DNA of 64,000 nucleotides from Streptomyces sp. NBC_01142. GTDB taxonomy: Bacteria > Actinomycetota > Actinomycetes > Streptomycetales > Streptomycetaceae. Position 1 is the stretch's first letter. Every line of letters starts with the position of its first letter. The stretch is taken from positions 1,302,001 to 1,366,000 of the forward strand of contig NZ_JAPEOR010000001.1 of assembly GCF_026341125.1 (NCBI RefSeq), given 5' to 3'. This document shows positions 48,913 through 58,603 of the stretch, piece by piece. The position numbers were made by a program, and so were the translations under genes. The notes below the pieces were generated by a model. It was not told the origin of the DNA. It made no database searches and worked only from the letters and a program-made list of their open reading frames with translations.

Positions 48913-51033
48913 ATGAAACCGACCGACAGCGCCGCCCCGGTCTCACGGCCGGGTGTATTCGCGGTTCTTGCTGGCATGACCTCGAGGCTGACCGTCGCCG
49001 TCGTGCTGGGCGCCGCGGCCGTGCTCGTGACGGGGGTCCTCCGGACCGTACGGGAGGGCCACGCGCTCTTCCCCGCCTCCACGGTGGGCTGGTCGCTCGC
49101 CGTGCTCACCGGGATCATCGTCGGCCATCTGGTCGCGCTCGGCCGCGACCGCTGGTGGGGCGGCACCGGCTCCGGCGCCGCCCTCACCCTCGCCGTCCTC
49201 CTGCTGTACGGCTGGGTGCCGGCCGGGCTGGTCAGCCTGGCCGTCGTCGTCCTGGTCGGCGTCGCCCGCCGGCACCGCTGGCGTCAGGGCGTGCTGCACG
49301 GCTCCGTGGACATCCTGGGCATCGGCGCGGCCGCGCTCGTCCTCGCCGTGGCCGGGGTGGTTCCGACCGTCGAGCGGCCCTGGGATCCCCTCGACTGGGG
49401 GATCGCGGCCGTCCCCGAACTGATCCTGGCGGCCACCGCCTATCTCTCCGTCACCCGGCTGCTCCTGTGGTACGTCCTGGCCCCGCAGGGCGGTGGACTG
49501 CCCACCGTCGCCCGTACGGCCCTGCTCAGGCAGGGTCTTGTCGCGGTCGCCCTGCTCGGCATCGCCCCGCTGATCTGCGTGGTCGCCGTGGCGATGCCGC
49601 TGCTGCTGCCCCTGTTCGCCGTGCCGCTGATCGCCCTGGACTCCACGCTCTGGATCGCCCGGGCCCGGGCGGAGGAGCAGCTGCGCGACCCGCTCACCGG
49701 GCTGCCCAACCGCCAGTGGCTGCTGGAGCGGACCTGGTCCGCGCTGGAGGACGCCGAGGGCAGCGGGGCACGATCCGCGCTCGTACTGATCGACCTCGAC
49801 CGCTTCCGGTCGGTCAACGACACTCTCGGACACCTGGCGGGCGACCGGCTGCTCCTCCAGATCGCCGACCGTCTCCGACTGGCCCTGCCCCGCGGGGCCG
49901 AGGCCGCCCGGCTCGGCGGCGACGAGTTCGCCGTACTGCTCCCGACGGCCGACTCCACCACCAGCGCCCAGCGCGTGGCCCGGCATCTGGTGGCCGAGCT
50001 CTCCTCCCCGCTCGATCTGGACGGCCTCACCCTCGTCCTGGAGGCCAGCGCAGGCGTCGCCGTCTTCCCCGACCACGCGCTGGACGCGGAGGGACTGCTG
50101 CGCCGCGCGGACGTGGCGATGTACCAGGCGAAGCGGGACCGTACGGGCGTCGAGGTGTACGAGTCCAAGCGCGACAGCAACACCCCCGACCGGCTGGGCC
50201 TGTTGGGCGACCTGCGCCGGGCGCTGGACGCCGGCGACGTGGAACTCCACTACCAGCCCAAGGTCCGCTTCGACGGCCATGTCGCCGGCCTGGAGGCCCT
50301 GGTCCGCTGGGTCCACCCGGAACGGGGCCGGGTCTCCCCGGACGAGTTCATCGCCATCGCCGAGTCCTCGGGTCTGATGCCGCATCTGACGGAGTACGTC
50401 CTCGACACCGCCCTCGCCCAGGTCGCCGAGTGGCGCGCCCAGGGGCTCGACGTCCCGGTGGCGGTCAATGTCTCGCCGCGCGATGTGCACACCCCCGGGT
50501 TCGCCGGGTCCGTCGCCGCCCGTCTCGCCCGCCACGGCGTCCCGCCGGGCTCACTCCAGCTGGAGATAACGGAGCACGTGCTGCTCGAGGACCCGCAGCG
50601 CGCCGCCGACACACTGGCCGGGCTGACCGACCACGGCGTGAAGATGTCCCTCGACGACTTCGGCACCGGCTACTCCTCGCTCGTCCACCTGCGCCGCCTC
50701 CCGGTGAGCGAGCTCAAGATCGACCGCTCCTTCGTGGCCAGGCTCGCCGTGGACAACGAGGACGCGGAGATCGTCCGCTGCACCGTCGACCTGGCCCACT
50801 CGCTCGGCCTGCTGGTGGTCGCCGAGGGCGTCGAGGACGACGAGACCTGGGAGCGGCTGCGCGACCTGGGCTGCGATGCCGTACAGGGCTGGCTGGTGGC
50901 GGCCGCGATGCCGCCGCAGGAGGCCACCGCGTGGCTGCGGGCCAGGGGCGAGCGGGGCTGGCACCGCCCGGCCGAGCTGCGTGCGGCCGCCGAGACGGAC
51001 GCGGACGAGCCGACCGGCCAGGTCGTCCCGTAG
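48913..51033 (+). CDS. rmdB: Membrane GGDEF-EAL cyclic-di-GMP enzyme
   Basis: 706 aa, ATG 48913. Residues 1-245 contain about eight to ten membrane helices with little outside. GGDEF domain ~255-415 with an intact LGGDEF motif (334-339), and the inhibitory RxxD site replaced by RGAE. EAL domain ~430-690 with intact EALVRW (461-466), NVSPRD, LEITEHVL, SLDDFGTGYSSL, KIDRSFV and EGVED. Both catalytic centres look usable. From memory the S. coelicolor gene between ligA and gatC is rmdB, reported to act as a c-di-GMP phosphodiesterase controlling aerial mycelium. Symbol assigned by position and architecture. Confidence 0.9.
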   Translation: MKPTDSAAPVSRPGVFAVLAGMTSRLTVAVVLGAAAVLVTGVLRTVREGHALFPASTVGWSLAVLTGIIVGHLVALGRDRWWGGTGSGAALTLAVLLLYGWVPAGLVSLAVVVLVGVARRHRWRQGVLHGSVDILGIGAAALVLAVAGVVPTVERPWDPLDWGIAAVPELILAATAYLSVTRLLLWYVLAPQGGGLPTVARTALLRQGLVAVALLGIAPLICVVAVAMPLLLPLFAVPLIALDSTLWIARARAEEQLRDPLTGLPNRQWLLERTWSALEDAEGSGARSALVLIDLDRFRSVNDTLGHLAGDRLLLQIADRLRLALPRGAEAARLGGDEFAVLLPTADSTTSAQRVARHLVAELSSPLDLDGLTLVLEASAGVAVFPDHALDAEGLLRRADVAMYQAKRDRTGVEVYESKRDSNTPDRLGLLGDLRRALDAGDVELHYQPKVRFDGHVAGLEALVRWVHPERGRVSPDEFIAIAESSGLMPHLTEYVLDTALAQVAEWRAQGLDVPVAVNVSPRDVHTPGFAGSVAARLARHGVPPGSLQLEITEHVLLEDPQRAADTLAGLTDHGVKMSLDDFGTGYSSLVHLRRLPVSELKIDRSFVARLAVDNEDAEIVRCTVDLAHSLGLLVVAEGVEDDETWERLRDLGCDAVQGWLVAAAMPPQEATAWLRARGERGWHRPAELRAAAETDADEPTGQVVP

Positions 51034-51247
51034 GGGCCCGGCGCGAGCCCTCAGCGGCCCCCTCAGGCCGGCACGGCCCCGGGGGCCATCTGCCCTCACA
51101 GGCGCCCTGAGGGCATGCCCCGCAGGCCCACAGGGCCCCCGGGCAGGCCACCTCAGGGACCCCGTCCCGTTAACCGTTTAGTGGGCAGAGGCCCGCGCCC
51201 CATAGGATTGGGCCAAACCACACACACTCACCCCAGAGGATCGCTGC

Positions 51248-51544
51248 ATGCCTGGCATTACGCGCGAGGAGGTCGCCCACCTCGCCCGGCTGGCGCGTCT
51301 GGAGCTGAAGGACGAAGAGCTCGACCACTTCGCCGGACAGCTCGACGACATCATCGGCGCGGTCGCCCGCGTCTCCGAGGTCGCCGACCAAGACGTACCC
51401 CCGACCTCCCACCCGCTGCCGCTGACCAATGTCATGCGCGCGGACGAGGTCCGTCCGTCGCTCACCCCCGAGCAGGCGCTCTCCGGCGCCCCGGCCCAGG
51501 AGCAGCAGCGTTTCAAGGTGCCGCAGATCCTGGGGGAGGACTAA
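51248..51544 (+). CDS. gatC: Asp-tRNA(Asn)/Glu-tRNA(Gln) amidotransferase subunit C
   Basis: 98 aa, ATG 51248 with CCAGAGGATC upstream. GatC pattern: [41 protein letters not shown]. Small subunit that clamps GatA and GatB together. First gene of gatC-gatA-small protein-gatB, the complex that turns misacylated Glu-tRNA(Gln) and Asp-tRNA(Asn) into Gln- and Asn-tRNA. Confidence 0.97.
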   Translation: MPGITREEVAHLARLARLELKDEELDHFAGQLDDIIGAVARVSEVADQDVPPTSHPLPLTNVMRADEVRPSLTPEQALSGAPAQEQQRFKVPQILGED

Positions 51545-51549
51545 TCACC

Positions 51550-53043
51550 ATGACGGACATCATCAAGCTCACCGCCGCCGAGATCGCCGGCAAGATCGCC
51601 GCAGGCGAGCTCACGGCCGTCGAGGTCACCGAGGCCCACCTGGCCCGGATCGAGGCCGTCGACGAGAAGGTGCACGCCTTCCTGCACGTCGACCGCGAGG
51701 GCGCGCTGGCCCAGGCCCGCGCCGTCGATGCCAAGCGCGCCGCGGGCGAGAAGCTCGGCCCGCTGGCCGGTGTGCCGCTCGCGCTGAAGGACATCTTCAC
51801 CACCGAGGGCATCCCGACCACGGTCGGTTCCAAGATCCTCGAGGGCTGGATCCCGCCGTACGACGCGACGGTGACGAAGCGGCTCAAGGCCGCGGACGTC
51901 GTCATTCTCGGCAAGACCAACATGGACGAGTTCGCCATGGGGTCCTCGACCGAGAACAGCGCGTACGGTCCCACGGGCAACCCGTGGGATCTCACCCGTA
52001 TCCCCGGCGGTTCGGGTGGCGGCTCCAGCGCCGCCCTCGCCTCGTTCGAGGCCCCCCTCGCGATCGGCACGGACACCGGCGGCTCCATCCGCCAGCCTGC
52101 CGCCGTCACCGGCACGGTCGGCGTCAAGCCCACCTACGGCGGGGTCTCCCGCTATGGCATGGTCGCCTTCTCGTCCTCCCTCGACCAGGGCGGCCCCTGC
52201 GCCCGTACGGTCCTGGACGCGGCGCTCCTGCACGAGGTCATCGCCGGTCACGACGAGCTCGACTCGACGTCCATCGACGCCCCGGTCCCGCAGGTCGTCG
52301 AGGCCGCGCGCAACGGCTCGGTGGCCGGGATGCGCGTCGGCGTCGTCAAGCAGTTCTCCGGTGAGGGCTACCAGGCCGGTGTCGTCCAGCGCTTCAACGA
52401 GTCGGTGGAGCTCCTCAAGGAGCTCGGCGCGACGGTCGTCGAGCTGGACTGCCCCTCCTTCGACCTGGGACTTTCGGCGTACTACCTGATCGCGCCGTCC
52501 GAGTGCTCGTCCAACCTCGCCCGTTTCGACGCCATGCGCTACGGCATGCGGGTCGGCGACGACAAAACGAAGTCCGCCGAGGACGTCACCGCGCTGACCC
52601 GTGAGGCCGGCTTCGGCGACGAGGTCAAGCGCCGCATCATGCTCGGTACGTACGCGCTGAGCTCCGGCTACTACGACGCGTACTACGGCTCCGCCCAGAA
52701 GGTGCGGACCCTGATCACCCAGGACTTCGAGAAGGCCTTCGAGCAGGTCGACGTGATCGTTTCGCCGACCACGCCCACCACCGCCTTCCCGATCGGTGAG
52801 CGCGCCGACGACCCGATGGCGATGTACCTCGCCGACCTGTGCACGATCCCGACCAACCTGGCCGGCAACGCCGCGATGTCGCTGCCCTGCGGCCTCGCGC
52901 CGGAGGACGGCCTGCCGGTCGGGCTGCAGATCATCGCCCCCGCCATGAAGGACGACCGGCTGTACAAGGTCGGCGCTGCCGTCGAGGCCGCCTTCGTGGA
53001 AAGGTGGGGGCACCCGCTGCTTGAGGAGGCTCCGTCGCTGTGA
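51550..53043 (+). CDS. gatA: Asp-tRNA(Asn)/Glu-tRNA(Gln) amidotransferase subunit A
   Basis: 497 aa, ATG 51550, 5 bp after gatC. Amidase-signature enzyme with the Ser-cisSer-Lys triad: Lys in PLALKDIF, cis-Ser and Ser in [13 protein letters not shown] and [13 protein letters not shown]. Releases ammonia from glutamine and channels it to GatB. Stop overlaps the next small gene (GTGA). Confidence 0.97.
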   Translation: MTDIIKLTAAEIAGKIAAGELTAVEVTEAHLARIEAVDEKVHAFLHVDREGALAQARAVDAKRAAGEKLGPLAGVPLALKDIFTTEGIPTTVGSKILEGWIPPYDATVTKRLKAADVVILGKTNMDEFAMGSSTENSAYGPTGNPWDLTRIPGGSGGGSSAALASFEAPLAIGTDTGGSIRQPAAVTGTVGVKPTYGGVSRYGMVAFSSSLDQGGPCARTVLDAALLHEVIAGHDELDSTSIDAPVPQVVEAARNGSVAGMRVGVVKQFSGEGYQAGVVQRFNESVELLKELGATVVELDCPSFDLGLSAYYLIAPSECSSNLARFDAMRYGMRVGDDKTKSAEDVTALTREAGFGDEVKRRIMLGTYALSSGYYDAYYGSAQKVRTLITQDFEKAFEQVDVIVSPTTPTTAFPIGERADDPMAMYLADLCTIPTNLAGNAAMSLPCGLAPEDGLPVGLQIIAPAMKDDRLYKVGAAVEAAFVERWGHPLLEEAPSL

Positions 53044-53282
53044 GTGCCATGGCCAAGAAAGCCAAGAACTTCAAGAAGTCCAAGTCCGGTCTGTACGTGT
53101 CGCTCGCGACCACCGCGTTCGGCGCCATCAGCGTCGCCAAGCAGGCCAAGATTGCCCGCAAGGACAACGACGTGCTCCGGCTGGTCGATGCTGCCGTGTC
53201 CGCCGCGGCCATCGCCACGGGCCTGGCAATCCTCTATCGCGAGCTGAAGCGGCTCGGCGACGACGACGTTCTGCTGGGCTGA
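53040..53282 (+). CDS. Conserved small basic membrane-associated protein between gatA and gatB
   Basis: 80 aa from GTG 53040, chosen because GAGGAGG lies ten bases upstream; ATG 53049 ([12 protein letters not shown]) is the other start. A Lys-rich N-terminus, then [20 protein letters not shown], a hydrophobic [16 protein letters not shown] and a charged end [14 protein letters not shown]. Fused by overlap to gatA and 16 bp before gatB, a position I recall as conserved in Streptomyces. A role with the amidotransferase is implied only by position. Confidence 0.85.
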   Translation: MSAMAKKAKNFKKSKSGLYVSLATTAFGAISVAKQAKIARKDNDVLRLVDAAVSAAAIATGLAILYRELKRLGDDDVLLG

Positions 53283-53298
53283 GAGGGAAAGTTTCACC

Positions 53299-54807
53299 GT
53301 GACCGTCACTGAACTGGTGTCGTACGAGGACGCGCTCGCGTCCTACGACCCCGTCATGGGCCTCGAGGTCCACGTCGAACTCGGCACCAAGACCAAGATG
53401 TTCTGCGGGTGTTCGACCGAGCTGGGCGCCGAGCCCAACTCGCAGACCTGCCCCACCTGCCTCGGCATGCCCGGCGCGCTCCCGGTCGTCAACGCGATCG
53501 GCGTCGAGTCGGCCATCAAGATCGGTCTCGCGCTCAACTGCGAGATCGCCGAGTGGTGCCGCTTCGCCCGGAAGAACTACTTCTATCCGGACATGCCGAA
53601 GAACTTCCAGATCTCGCAGTACGACGAGCCGATCGCCTTCAACGGCTATCTGGACGTCCAGCTGGAGGACGGCGAGGTCTTCCGTGTGCAGATCGAGCGT
53701 GCCCACATGGAGGAGGACACCGGCAAGTCGACGCACGTCGGCGGCGCCACCGGCCGTATCCACGGCGCGTCCCACTCCCTGCTCGACTACAACCGCGCCG
53801 GCATCCCGCTCATCGAGATCGTCACCAAGCCGATCGAGGGCGCGGGCGAGCGTGCGCCTGAGGTCGCCAAGGCGTACGTCGCCGAGCTGCGCGAGCTCAT
53901 CAAGGCGCTCGGCGTCTCCGAGGCCCGGATGGAGATGGGCCAGATGCGGTGCGACGTGAACCTCTCGCTGCGTCCGCACGGCCGGGAGAAGTTCGGCACG
54001 CGCTCCGAGACGAAGAACGTCAACTCGCTCCGCTCGGTCGAGCGCGCGGCCCGCTTCGAGATCCAGCGGCACGCCGCGGTCCTCAACAGCGGTGGCACGA
54101 TCATCCAGGAGACCCGCCACTTCCACGAGGAGGACGGCTCCACGACGTCCGGCCGTGTGAAGGAGGAGGCCGAGGACTACCGGTACTTCCCGGAGCCCGA
54201 CCTCGTGCCGGTCGCCCCGTCCCGTGAGTGGGTCGAGGAGCTCCGGGGCGTTCTGCCCGAGCTGCCGCGTGTCCGCCGGAACCGGCTCCGCGAGGAGTGG
54301 GGCGTCTCCGAGCACGACATGCAGTCGATCCTCAACGCGGGCGCGGTCGACCTGATCGTCGCCACGATCGAGGCGGGTGCCCCGGCCGACCAGGCCCGTA
54401 AGTGGTGGATGGGCGAACTGGCCCGTAACGCCAACGAGTCCGGCCGTGCGCTGGACGCGCTCCCGATCACCCCGGAGCAGGTAGCCCGGGTGACCGCGCT
54501 GGTCGCTTCCGGTGATCTGAACGACAAGCTGGCCCGTCAGGTCATCGAGGGCGTGCTCGCCGGTGAGGGCGACCCGGACACGGTCGTCGACAAGCGCGGC
54601 CTCAAGGTCGTCTCGGACGAGGGTGCGCTCGGCGCGGCCGTCGACGAGGCGATCGCGGGCAACGCGGCCATTGCCGACAAGATCCGCGGCGGCAAGGTCG
54701 CGGCGGTCGGCGCACTGGTGGGCGCGGTCATGAAGACCACCCGCGGCCAGGCCGACGCGGCACGCGTCAAGGAGCTGATCCTGCAGAAGCTGGGCGTCGA
54801 GGGCTGA
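53299..54807 (+). CDS. gatB: Asp-tRNA(Asn)/Glu-tRNA(Gln) amidotransferase subunit B
   Basis: 502 aa, GTG 53299. GatB kinase domain: [19 protein letters not shown] with zinc cysteines (CGC...CPTCLGMPG), [41 protein letters not shown]; YqeY-like tail at the C-terminus ([19 protein letters not shown]). Phosphorylates the misacylated tRNA and transfers the ammonia from GatA. Ends at a strong terminator. Confidence 0.97.
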   Translation: MTVTELVSYEDALASYDPVMGLEVHVELGTKTKMFCGCSTELGAEPNSQTCPTCLGMPGALPVVNAIGVESAIKIGLALNCEIAEWCRFARKNYFYPDMPKNFQISQYDEPIAFNGYLDVQLEDGEVFRVQIERAHMEEDTGKSTHVGGATGRIHGASHSLLDYNRAGIPLIEIVTKPIEGAGERAPEVAKAYVAELRELIKALGVSEARMEMGQMRCDVNLSLRPHGREKFGTRSETKNVNSLRSVERAARFEIQRHAAVLNSGGTIIQETRHFHEEDGSTTSGRVKEEAEDYRYFPEPDLVPVAPSREWVEELRGVLPELPRVRRNRLREEWGVSEHDMQSILNAGAVDLIVATIEAGAPADQARKWWMGELARNANESGRALDALPITPEQVARVTALVASGDLNDKLARQVIEGVLAGEGDPDTVVDKRGLKVVSDEGALGAAVDEAIAGNAAIADKIRGGKVAAVGALVGAVMKTTRGQADAARVKELILQKLGVEG

Positions 54808-54829
54808 CGGCCGACCCCGCAGGGAGGAC

Positions 54830-54859
54830 GGCGGCTCGCACCCCACGGTGCGGGCCGCC
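54830..54859 (+). terminator. Terminator of the gatCAB operon
   Basis: Stem ggcggctcgcacc / ggtgcgggccgcc with one mismatch, loop ccac, followed by ttt, 22 bp after the gatB stop. Confidence 0.88.
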
Positions 54860-54885
54860 TTTCCGTTTCGGGGTGCGTGATGCGC

Positions 54886-54948
54886 GTGATGTGCGCGGTG
54901 TCCGGCGCGACGTATGCGGTGTCCGGCGTGATGTGCTTGGTGTCCGGC
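54886..54948 (+). repeat. 21-bp tandem repeat, three units plus degenerate continuation
   Basis: Units at 54886, 54907 and 54928 alternate gtgatgtgcgcggtgtccggc, gcgacgtatgcggtgtccggc and gtgatgtgcttggtgtccggc; a looser continuation runs to about 54985. The 21-bp period keeps reading frames open on both strands, giving spurious repetitive ORFs. No gene is evident here. Confidence 0.8.
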
Positions 54949-55084
54949 GTGGCGTATGCGGACTTGGTGTGCGGCGCGACGTGCCTCGAGTCGGTGTGGG
55001 CCGATACACGGGATCGGCAGGGCGGGACGCGGCCGGTTGTCGACGTCCCGGGTGAGGGCCCTCCTCCGCTCCGCGCCCGCCCGC

Positions 55085-55984
55085 TCAGTGGCGTATCCCG
55101 AGGCCCGGCAGCCACAGCTCGCCGCGGTCCTTGCAGCTGACGTCCCTGGCCCGCAGTTCCTCCGGCTCCTGCGTGCCACGGGCCCGCAGTTCCGCGACCG
55201 CCAGCCGGGCCACCGCAGACACCTCCGCCCGCTCCGGGACCTCGAAGTCCGTCTGCCACCAGCCCCGGTCGCGGGTCTGCCAGCCGCGCGACTGCATCAG
55301 CTGCGCGCGTTCCGGGCTGTCCTCCCCGTCCCGGTCGTCGATCGAGACATGCAGCCCGTCCGCCAGGCTGAACGACACCAGCAACTGTCGGCCACGGTCC
55401 GCCCCGCTGGTCACGCAGAAGCTCGCCCAGTCCTCGCCGACCTGTACGGGAAGCTGCTCGACCCAGGCGGCGAGCAGCAACTTCAGCGCGCTCTCGAAGT
55501 GTTCGAGACTGGAGGCCATGCGGCTGCCGGGCTGCTCGATCGGCCGCTCGCCCGGCCCGCTGCGGTCCAACTGCCAGGCGTACGGCAGGAAATCGAAGTC
55601 GTGCGGCTCGTCCGCCGACCACGCGCCGCCGTACTCGAAGGTCCTGCGTTCCTCTGTCTCCAGGGCGTCGGTGTCGTGGACCGACAACTGCGCACGGTTG
55701 CCGTTCCCGGCGAGCAGCAGGAGCCTGCTGCCGTCGCGCCAGCGGACGTTGGGACCCTCCGCCGAACCGCCGTACAGCGTCGGTTCACCGATCCGGGTCA
55801 CGACCGCCTCGTACACCACCCGGAACGCCTCCCGCCGGTCCCGCAGCGAGGCGCCCGGTTCGTACGCCAGCACCTGGACAGGATCCCGGCCGAAATGCGG
55901 ATCGGGTGCGTCATGGAGCGTCCGGGCGAACTCTGCGGCGTCGGCGGGCATAAGGATCGGCTGGTTGGTCCCCGTGTTTTCCAT
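55085..55984 (-). CDS. Uncharacterised cytoplasmic protein
   Basis: 299 aa from ATG 55984; the frame is open to 56266 but antisense to the phospholipase leader. No signal or membrane segment. Visible patterns: N-terminal FARTLHDAPDPHFGRDPVQVL, a central VNVRWRDGSRLLLLAGNGNR-type strand, WVEQLPVQVGEDW, FVTSGADRGRQLL-like stretch, WWQTDFEVP and an Ala-rich helix VARLAVAELRARG. Possibly of the YbjN/TY-Chap-like chaperone group, but I do not recognise it firmly. Divergent from the phospholipase gene. Confidence 0.75.
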   Translation of the reverse strand: MENTGTNQPILMPADAAEFARTLHDAPDPHFGRDPVQVLAYEPGASLRDRREAFRVVYEAVVTRIGEPTLYGGSAEGPNVRWRDGSRLLLLAGNGNRAQLSVHDTDALETEERRTFEYGGAWSADEPHDFDFLPYAWQLDRSGPGERPIEQPGSRMASSLEHFESALKLLLAAWVEQLPVQVGEDWASFCVTSGADRGRQLLVSFSLADGLHVSIDDRDGEDSPERAQLMQSRGWQTRDRGWWQTDFEVPERAEVSAVARLAVAELRARGTQEPEELRARDVSCKDRGELWLPGLGIRH

Positions 55985-56252
55985 TCCGCCATCGTGCCAG
56001 CCGCCACCGACAACTTCCCCTGCGGACCGAGGGATAGGAACGGCGATCTTCGGCCGTTTCCGGATGCCCGCCCAGGAACACCTCCGAGCATCTGCCGCCA
56101 CCCTGGGCTTGGACTTTTCGGGGCGAACCCATGGACGTTCACGATGCGGACGGCACGGGGTCTTCTCGTCGCCATCCGCCTTCACTACCGTCCCGGCCGA
56201 ACCACCCAATGGATCGCAGGAGAACCATTGGCCGTCGACTGGGAGGTCGAGC

Positions 56253-58346
56253 TTGTCACCGGACATTTCACGCAGGCGGATGATCGCGCTCGGAGCGGGC
56301 GCCGTGGGCGCCGCCGCGGCCGGGTCGCTGCTGCCCCCGTCGCTGCAGGCCGCGCTCGCCGCCGCACCTCCTTCGGGCGGGCTGCGGGCGGTCAGGCATG
56401 TGGTGATCCTGATGCAGGAGAACCGTTCTTTCGACCACTACTTCGGAACGCTGCGCGGCGTACGCGGCTTCGGGGACCGCAACGCCATCGAACTTCCCTC
56501 CGGGAAGCCGGTCTTCGAGCAGCCCGGGCCGCTGCACACCGTGCTCCCCTTCCCTGTCCGCGACGCCGCCGAGGCGCAGAAGAAGGACCTTCAGTACATC
56601 GGCGACCTCGACCACTCCTGGGGCGGCGGGGCCAAGGCCTGGCACGACGGGTGGATGGACGGCTGGATCTCCGCGAAGACCGCCGCCACCATGGCCTACT
56701 ACGACCGGGGCGACCTGCCGCTGCACTACGAGCTGGCGGACACGTTCACCATCTGCGACGCCTACCACTCCTCGGTCCACACGTCGACGAGCCCGAACCG
56801 CAACCATCTGTGGAGCGGCTGGACCGGTTACGAGGCCGACGGCAGCCGGGCCGTGACGAACGCCGCGTACGCCGAGGGCAGCCACCCCGGCTACCCCTGG
56901 CCCACCTACGCGGAGCGTCTGGAGAAGGCCGGCCGCACCTGGAAGACGTACCAGGAGTGGGAGAACTTCACCGACAACAACATCGAGTTCTTCACCACCT
57001 TCAAGAAGATCGCGCGCAAGGCGCTGGCGAAGGCCGGCGACTTCACCTACATGGAGGCCTTCTACGCGAAGGTGCGCGACAGCGAGGACGCCGCCGAACG
57101 CGCGCGGCTGCTCGCGGCCCTCGAAGAGGGCGTGGCGACGCTGACGAGGAGCGAGCGGTCGCTCTTCGAGCGGGGGCTGCGGCGCGGCGGGACCGGCAGC
57201 CTCGCCGAGCAGTTCCGGGCCGATGTCGCCGCCGGCACACTCCCCGCGGTGTCCTACCTGGTGCCGTCCGCGATCGACTCCGAGCACCCCGGCTCCTCGT
57301 CGCCCATCGCGTCCGCCTCCCTTGTCTACAAGGTGCTCGACGCGCTCGGCTCGCACCCCGATGTGTGGCGGCACACCGTAGTCCTCATCAACTACGACGA
57401 GAACGACGGCTTCTTCGACCACGTTCCGCCGCCCGTGCCGCCCGCCGACAACACGGACGAGCGCTGGAAGGGACTGCCGACCGGGCTCGGTGTCCGCGTG
57501 CCGATGCTGGTCGTCTCGCCCTGGTCGGTGGGCGGTTACGTCTGCTCCGAGGTCTTCGATCACACCTCGGTGATCCGGCTCCTCGAAGAGTGGACAGGCA
57601 TAGAGGAGCCCAACATCACGCCGTGGCGGCGCGCCGTCACCGGCGATCTGACCTCCGCCTTCGACTTCGGGCGCGGAAGGCCGCAGCCGGAGGTGGAGCG
57701 GCCGGGGGAGATACCGCCGTTCTCGGGACGCTGGCGGCCCGTGCCGCCCGCCGTCCAGCACATGCCCGTCCAGGAACAGGGGACCCGGCCCGCGCGGCCC
57801 CTGCCGTACCAGCCCGACGCACAGGGCCGGATCGAGGGCGATGCCTTCACGGTGGCGCTGAGCAACAGCGGGCGGGCGAGCGCGCACTTCGCGCTCTATC
57901 CGTACGCCGGTGAGTTTCCCGTTCCGCAGCACAAGGATGTAAGGGGCAAGGCGCAGTGGTCGGTACCCCTTACCGGGGACGCCTACCGCTTCACGATCAC
58001 CGGGCCGAACGGTTTCCGCCGTGAGTTCGCCGGAAGTGCGCAGGGCGGCGCCGAGGTCTCCTCGTACATCGATCACCACGACCGCGATCTGCACCTCACT
58101 CTGCGCAATGAGGGCACCAAGCCGGTCACCTTCATCCTCCGCCCGCTGGGCTACGTCGACGAGGCCGACCTCGACGACTGGACCCGCCGGGTCACCGTCA
58201 AGGCGGGCCGCAGCCGCACCGTCGTGCACTCGGCCGCCGACGCGCACGGCTGGTACGACGTAGAGGTGACCGCCGACGTGGGCACCGGCTTCCGCCGCCG
58301 ACTGATGGGGCACATCGAGAACGGTCGCGCGAGCGTCTCGGGCTGA
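56253..58346 (+). CDS. Tat-exported phospholipase C (phosphocholine-type)
   Basis: 697 aa from TTG 56253, chosen because a perfect GGGAGGT lies five bases upstream. Twin-arginine signal SRRRMIALGAGAVGAAAAG. Phosphoesterase domain: HVVILMQENRSFDHYFGTL, HTSTSPNRNHLWSGW, YDENDGFFDHVPPP, and RVPMLVVSPW; two C-terminal beta domains (DUF756-like, about 500-690: FTVALSNSGRASAHFALYP). Cleaves phosphatidylcholine or related lipids outside the cell, releasing phosphocholine; often phosphate-regulated, but no PHO box was sought successfully. Confidence 0.92.
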   Translation: MSPDISRRRMIALGAGAVGAAAAGSLLPPSLQAALAAAPPSGGLRAVRHVVILMQENRSFDHYFGTLRGVRGFGDRNAIELPSGKPVFEQPGPLHTVLPFPVRDAAEAQKKDLQYIGDLDHSWGGGAKAWHDGWMDGWISAKTAATMAYYDRGDLPLHYELADTFTICDAYHSSVHTSTSPNRNHLWSGWTGYEADGSRAVTNAAYAEGSHPGYPWPTYAERLEKAGRTWKTYQEWENFTDNNIEFFTTFKKIARKALAKAGDFTYMEAFYAKVRDSEDAAERARLLAALEEGVATLTRSERSLFERGLRRGGTGSLAEQFRADVAAGTLPAVSYLVPSAIDSEHPGSSSPIASASLVYKVLDALGSHPDVWRHTVVLINYDENDGFFDHVPPPVPPADNTDERWKGLPTGLGVRVPMLVVSPWSVGGYVCSEVFDHTSVIRLLEEWTGIEEPNITPWRRAVTGDLTSAFDFGRGRPQPEVERPGEIPPFSGRWRPVPPAVQHMPVQEQGTRPARPLPYQPDAQGRIEGDAFTVALSNSGRASAHFALYPYAGEFPVPQHKDVRGKAQWSVPLTGDAYRFTITGPNGFRREFAGSAQGGAEVSSYIDHHDRDLHLTLRNEGTKPVTFILRPLGYVDEADLDDWTRRVTVKAGRSRTVVHSAADAHGWYDVEVTADVGTGFRRRLMGHIENGRASVSG

Positions 58347-58435
58347 GCCCCGGAAGGAAGCCGCGGAAGGAAGCCGAGGAAGGGGCTGGGGGGAGAGGCT
58401 GAGGGAGACGTTGAGAGAGGGCGTACGCCAGGGGC

Positions 58436-58472
58436 GCGCGGGGGCACCGGGCCCATGACCCGGACCCCGCGC
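58436..58472 (+). terminator. Terminator after phospholipase C
   Basis: GC-rich stem gcgcgggg / ccccgcgc with an inner ccggg/cccgg pairing, about 90 bp after the stop. Confidence 0.65.
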
Positions 58473-58603
58473 ATCACTGTGAGTAAGCCCACGAAAAGGG
58501 TAATCGATCACCATAGGCTGTCAGAATGCCCCTTAGCAGGTGATGAGTTCTTTGCGGGCTGTTCCCGGTCAAAGATCAACGAACCCCCCAGGGAGCAACT
58601 CCG

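Noticed and set aside
54886..54985. 21-bp repeats considered as a CRISPR array or coding gene
   Set aside because: No spacers, degenerate units, no cas genes or start site.
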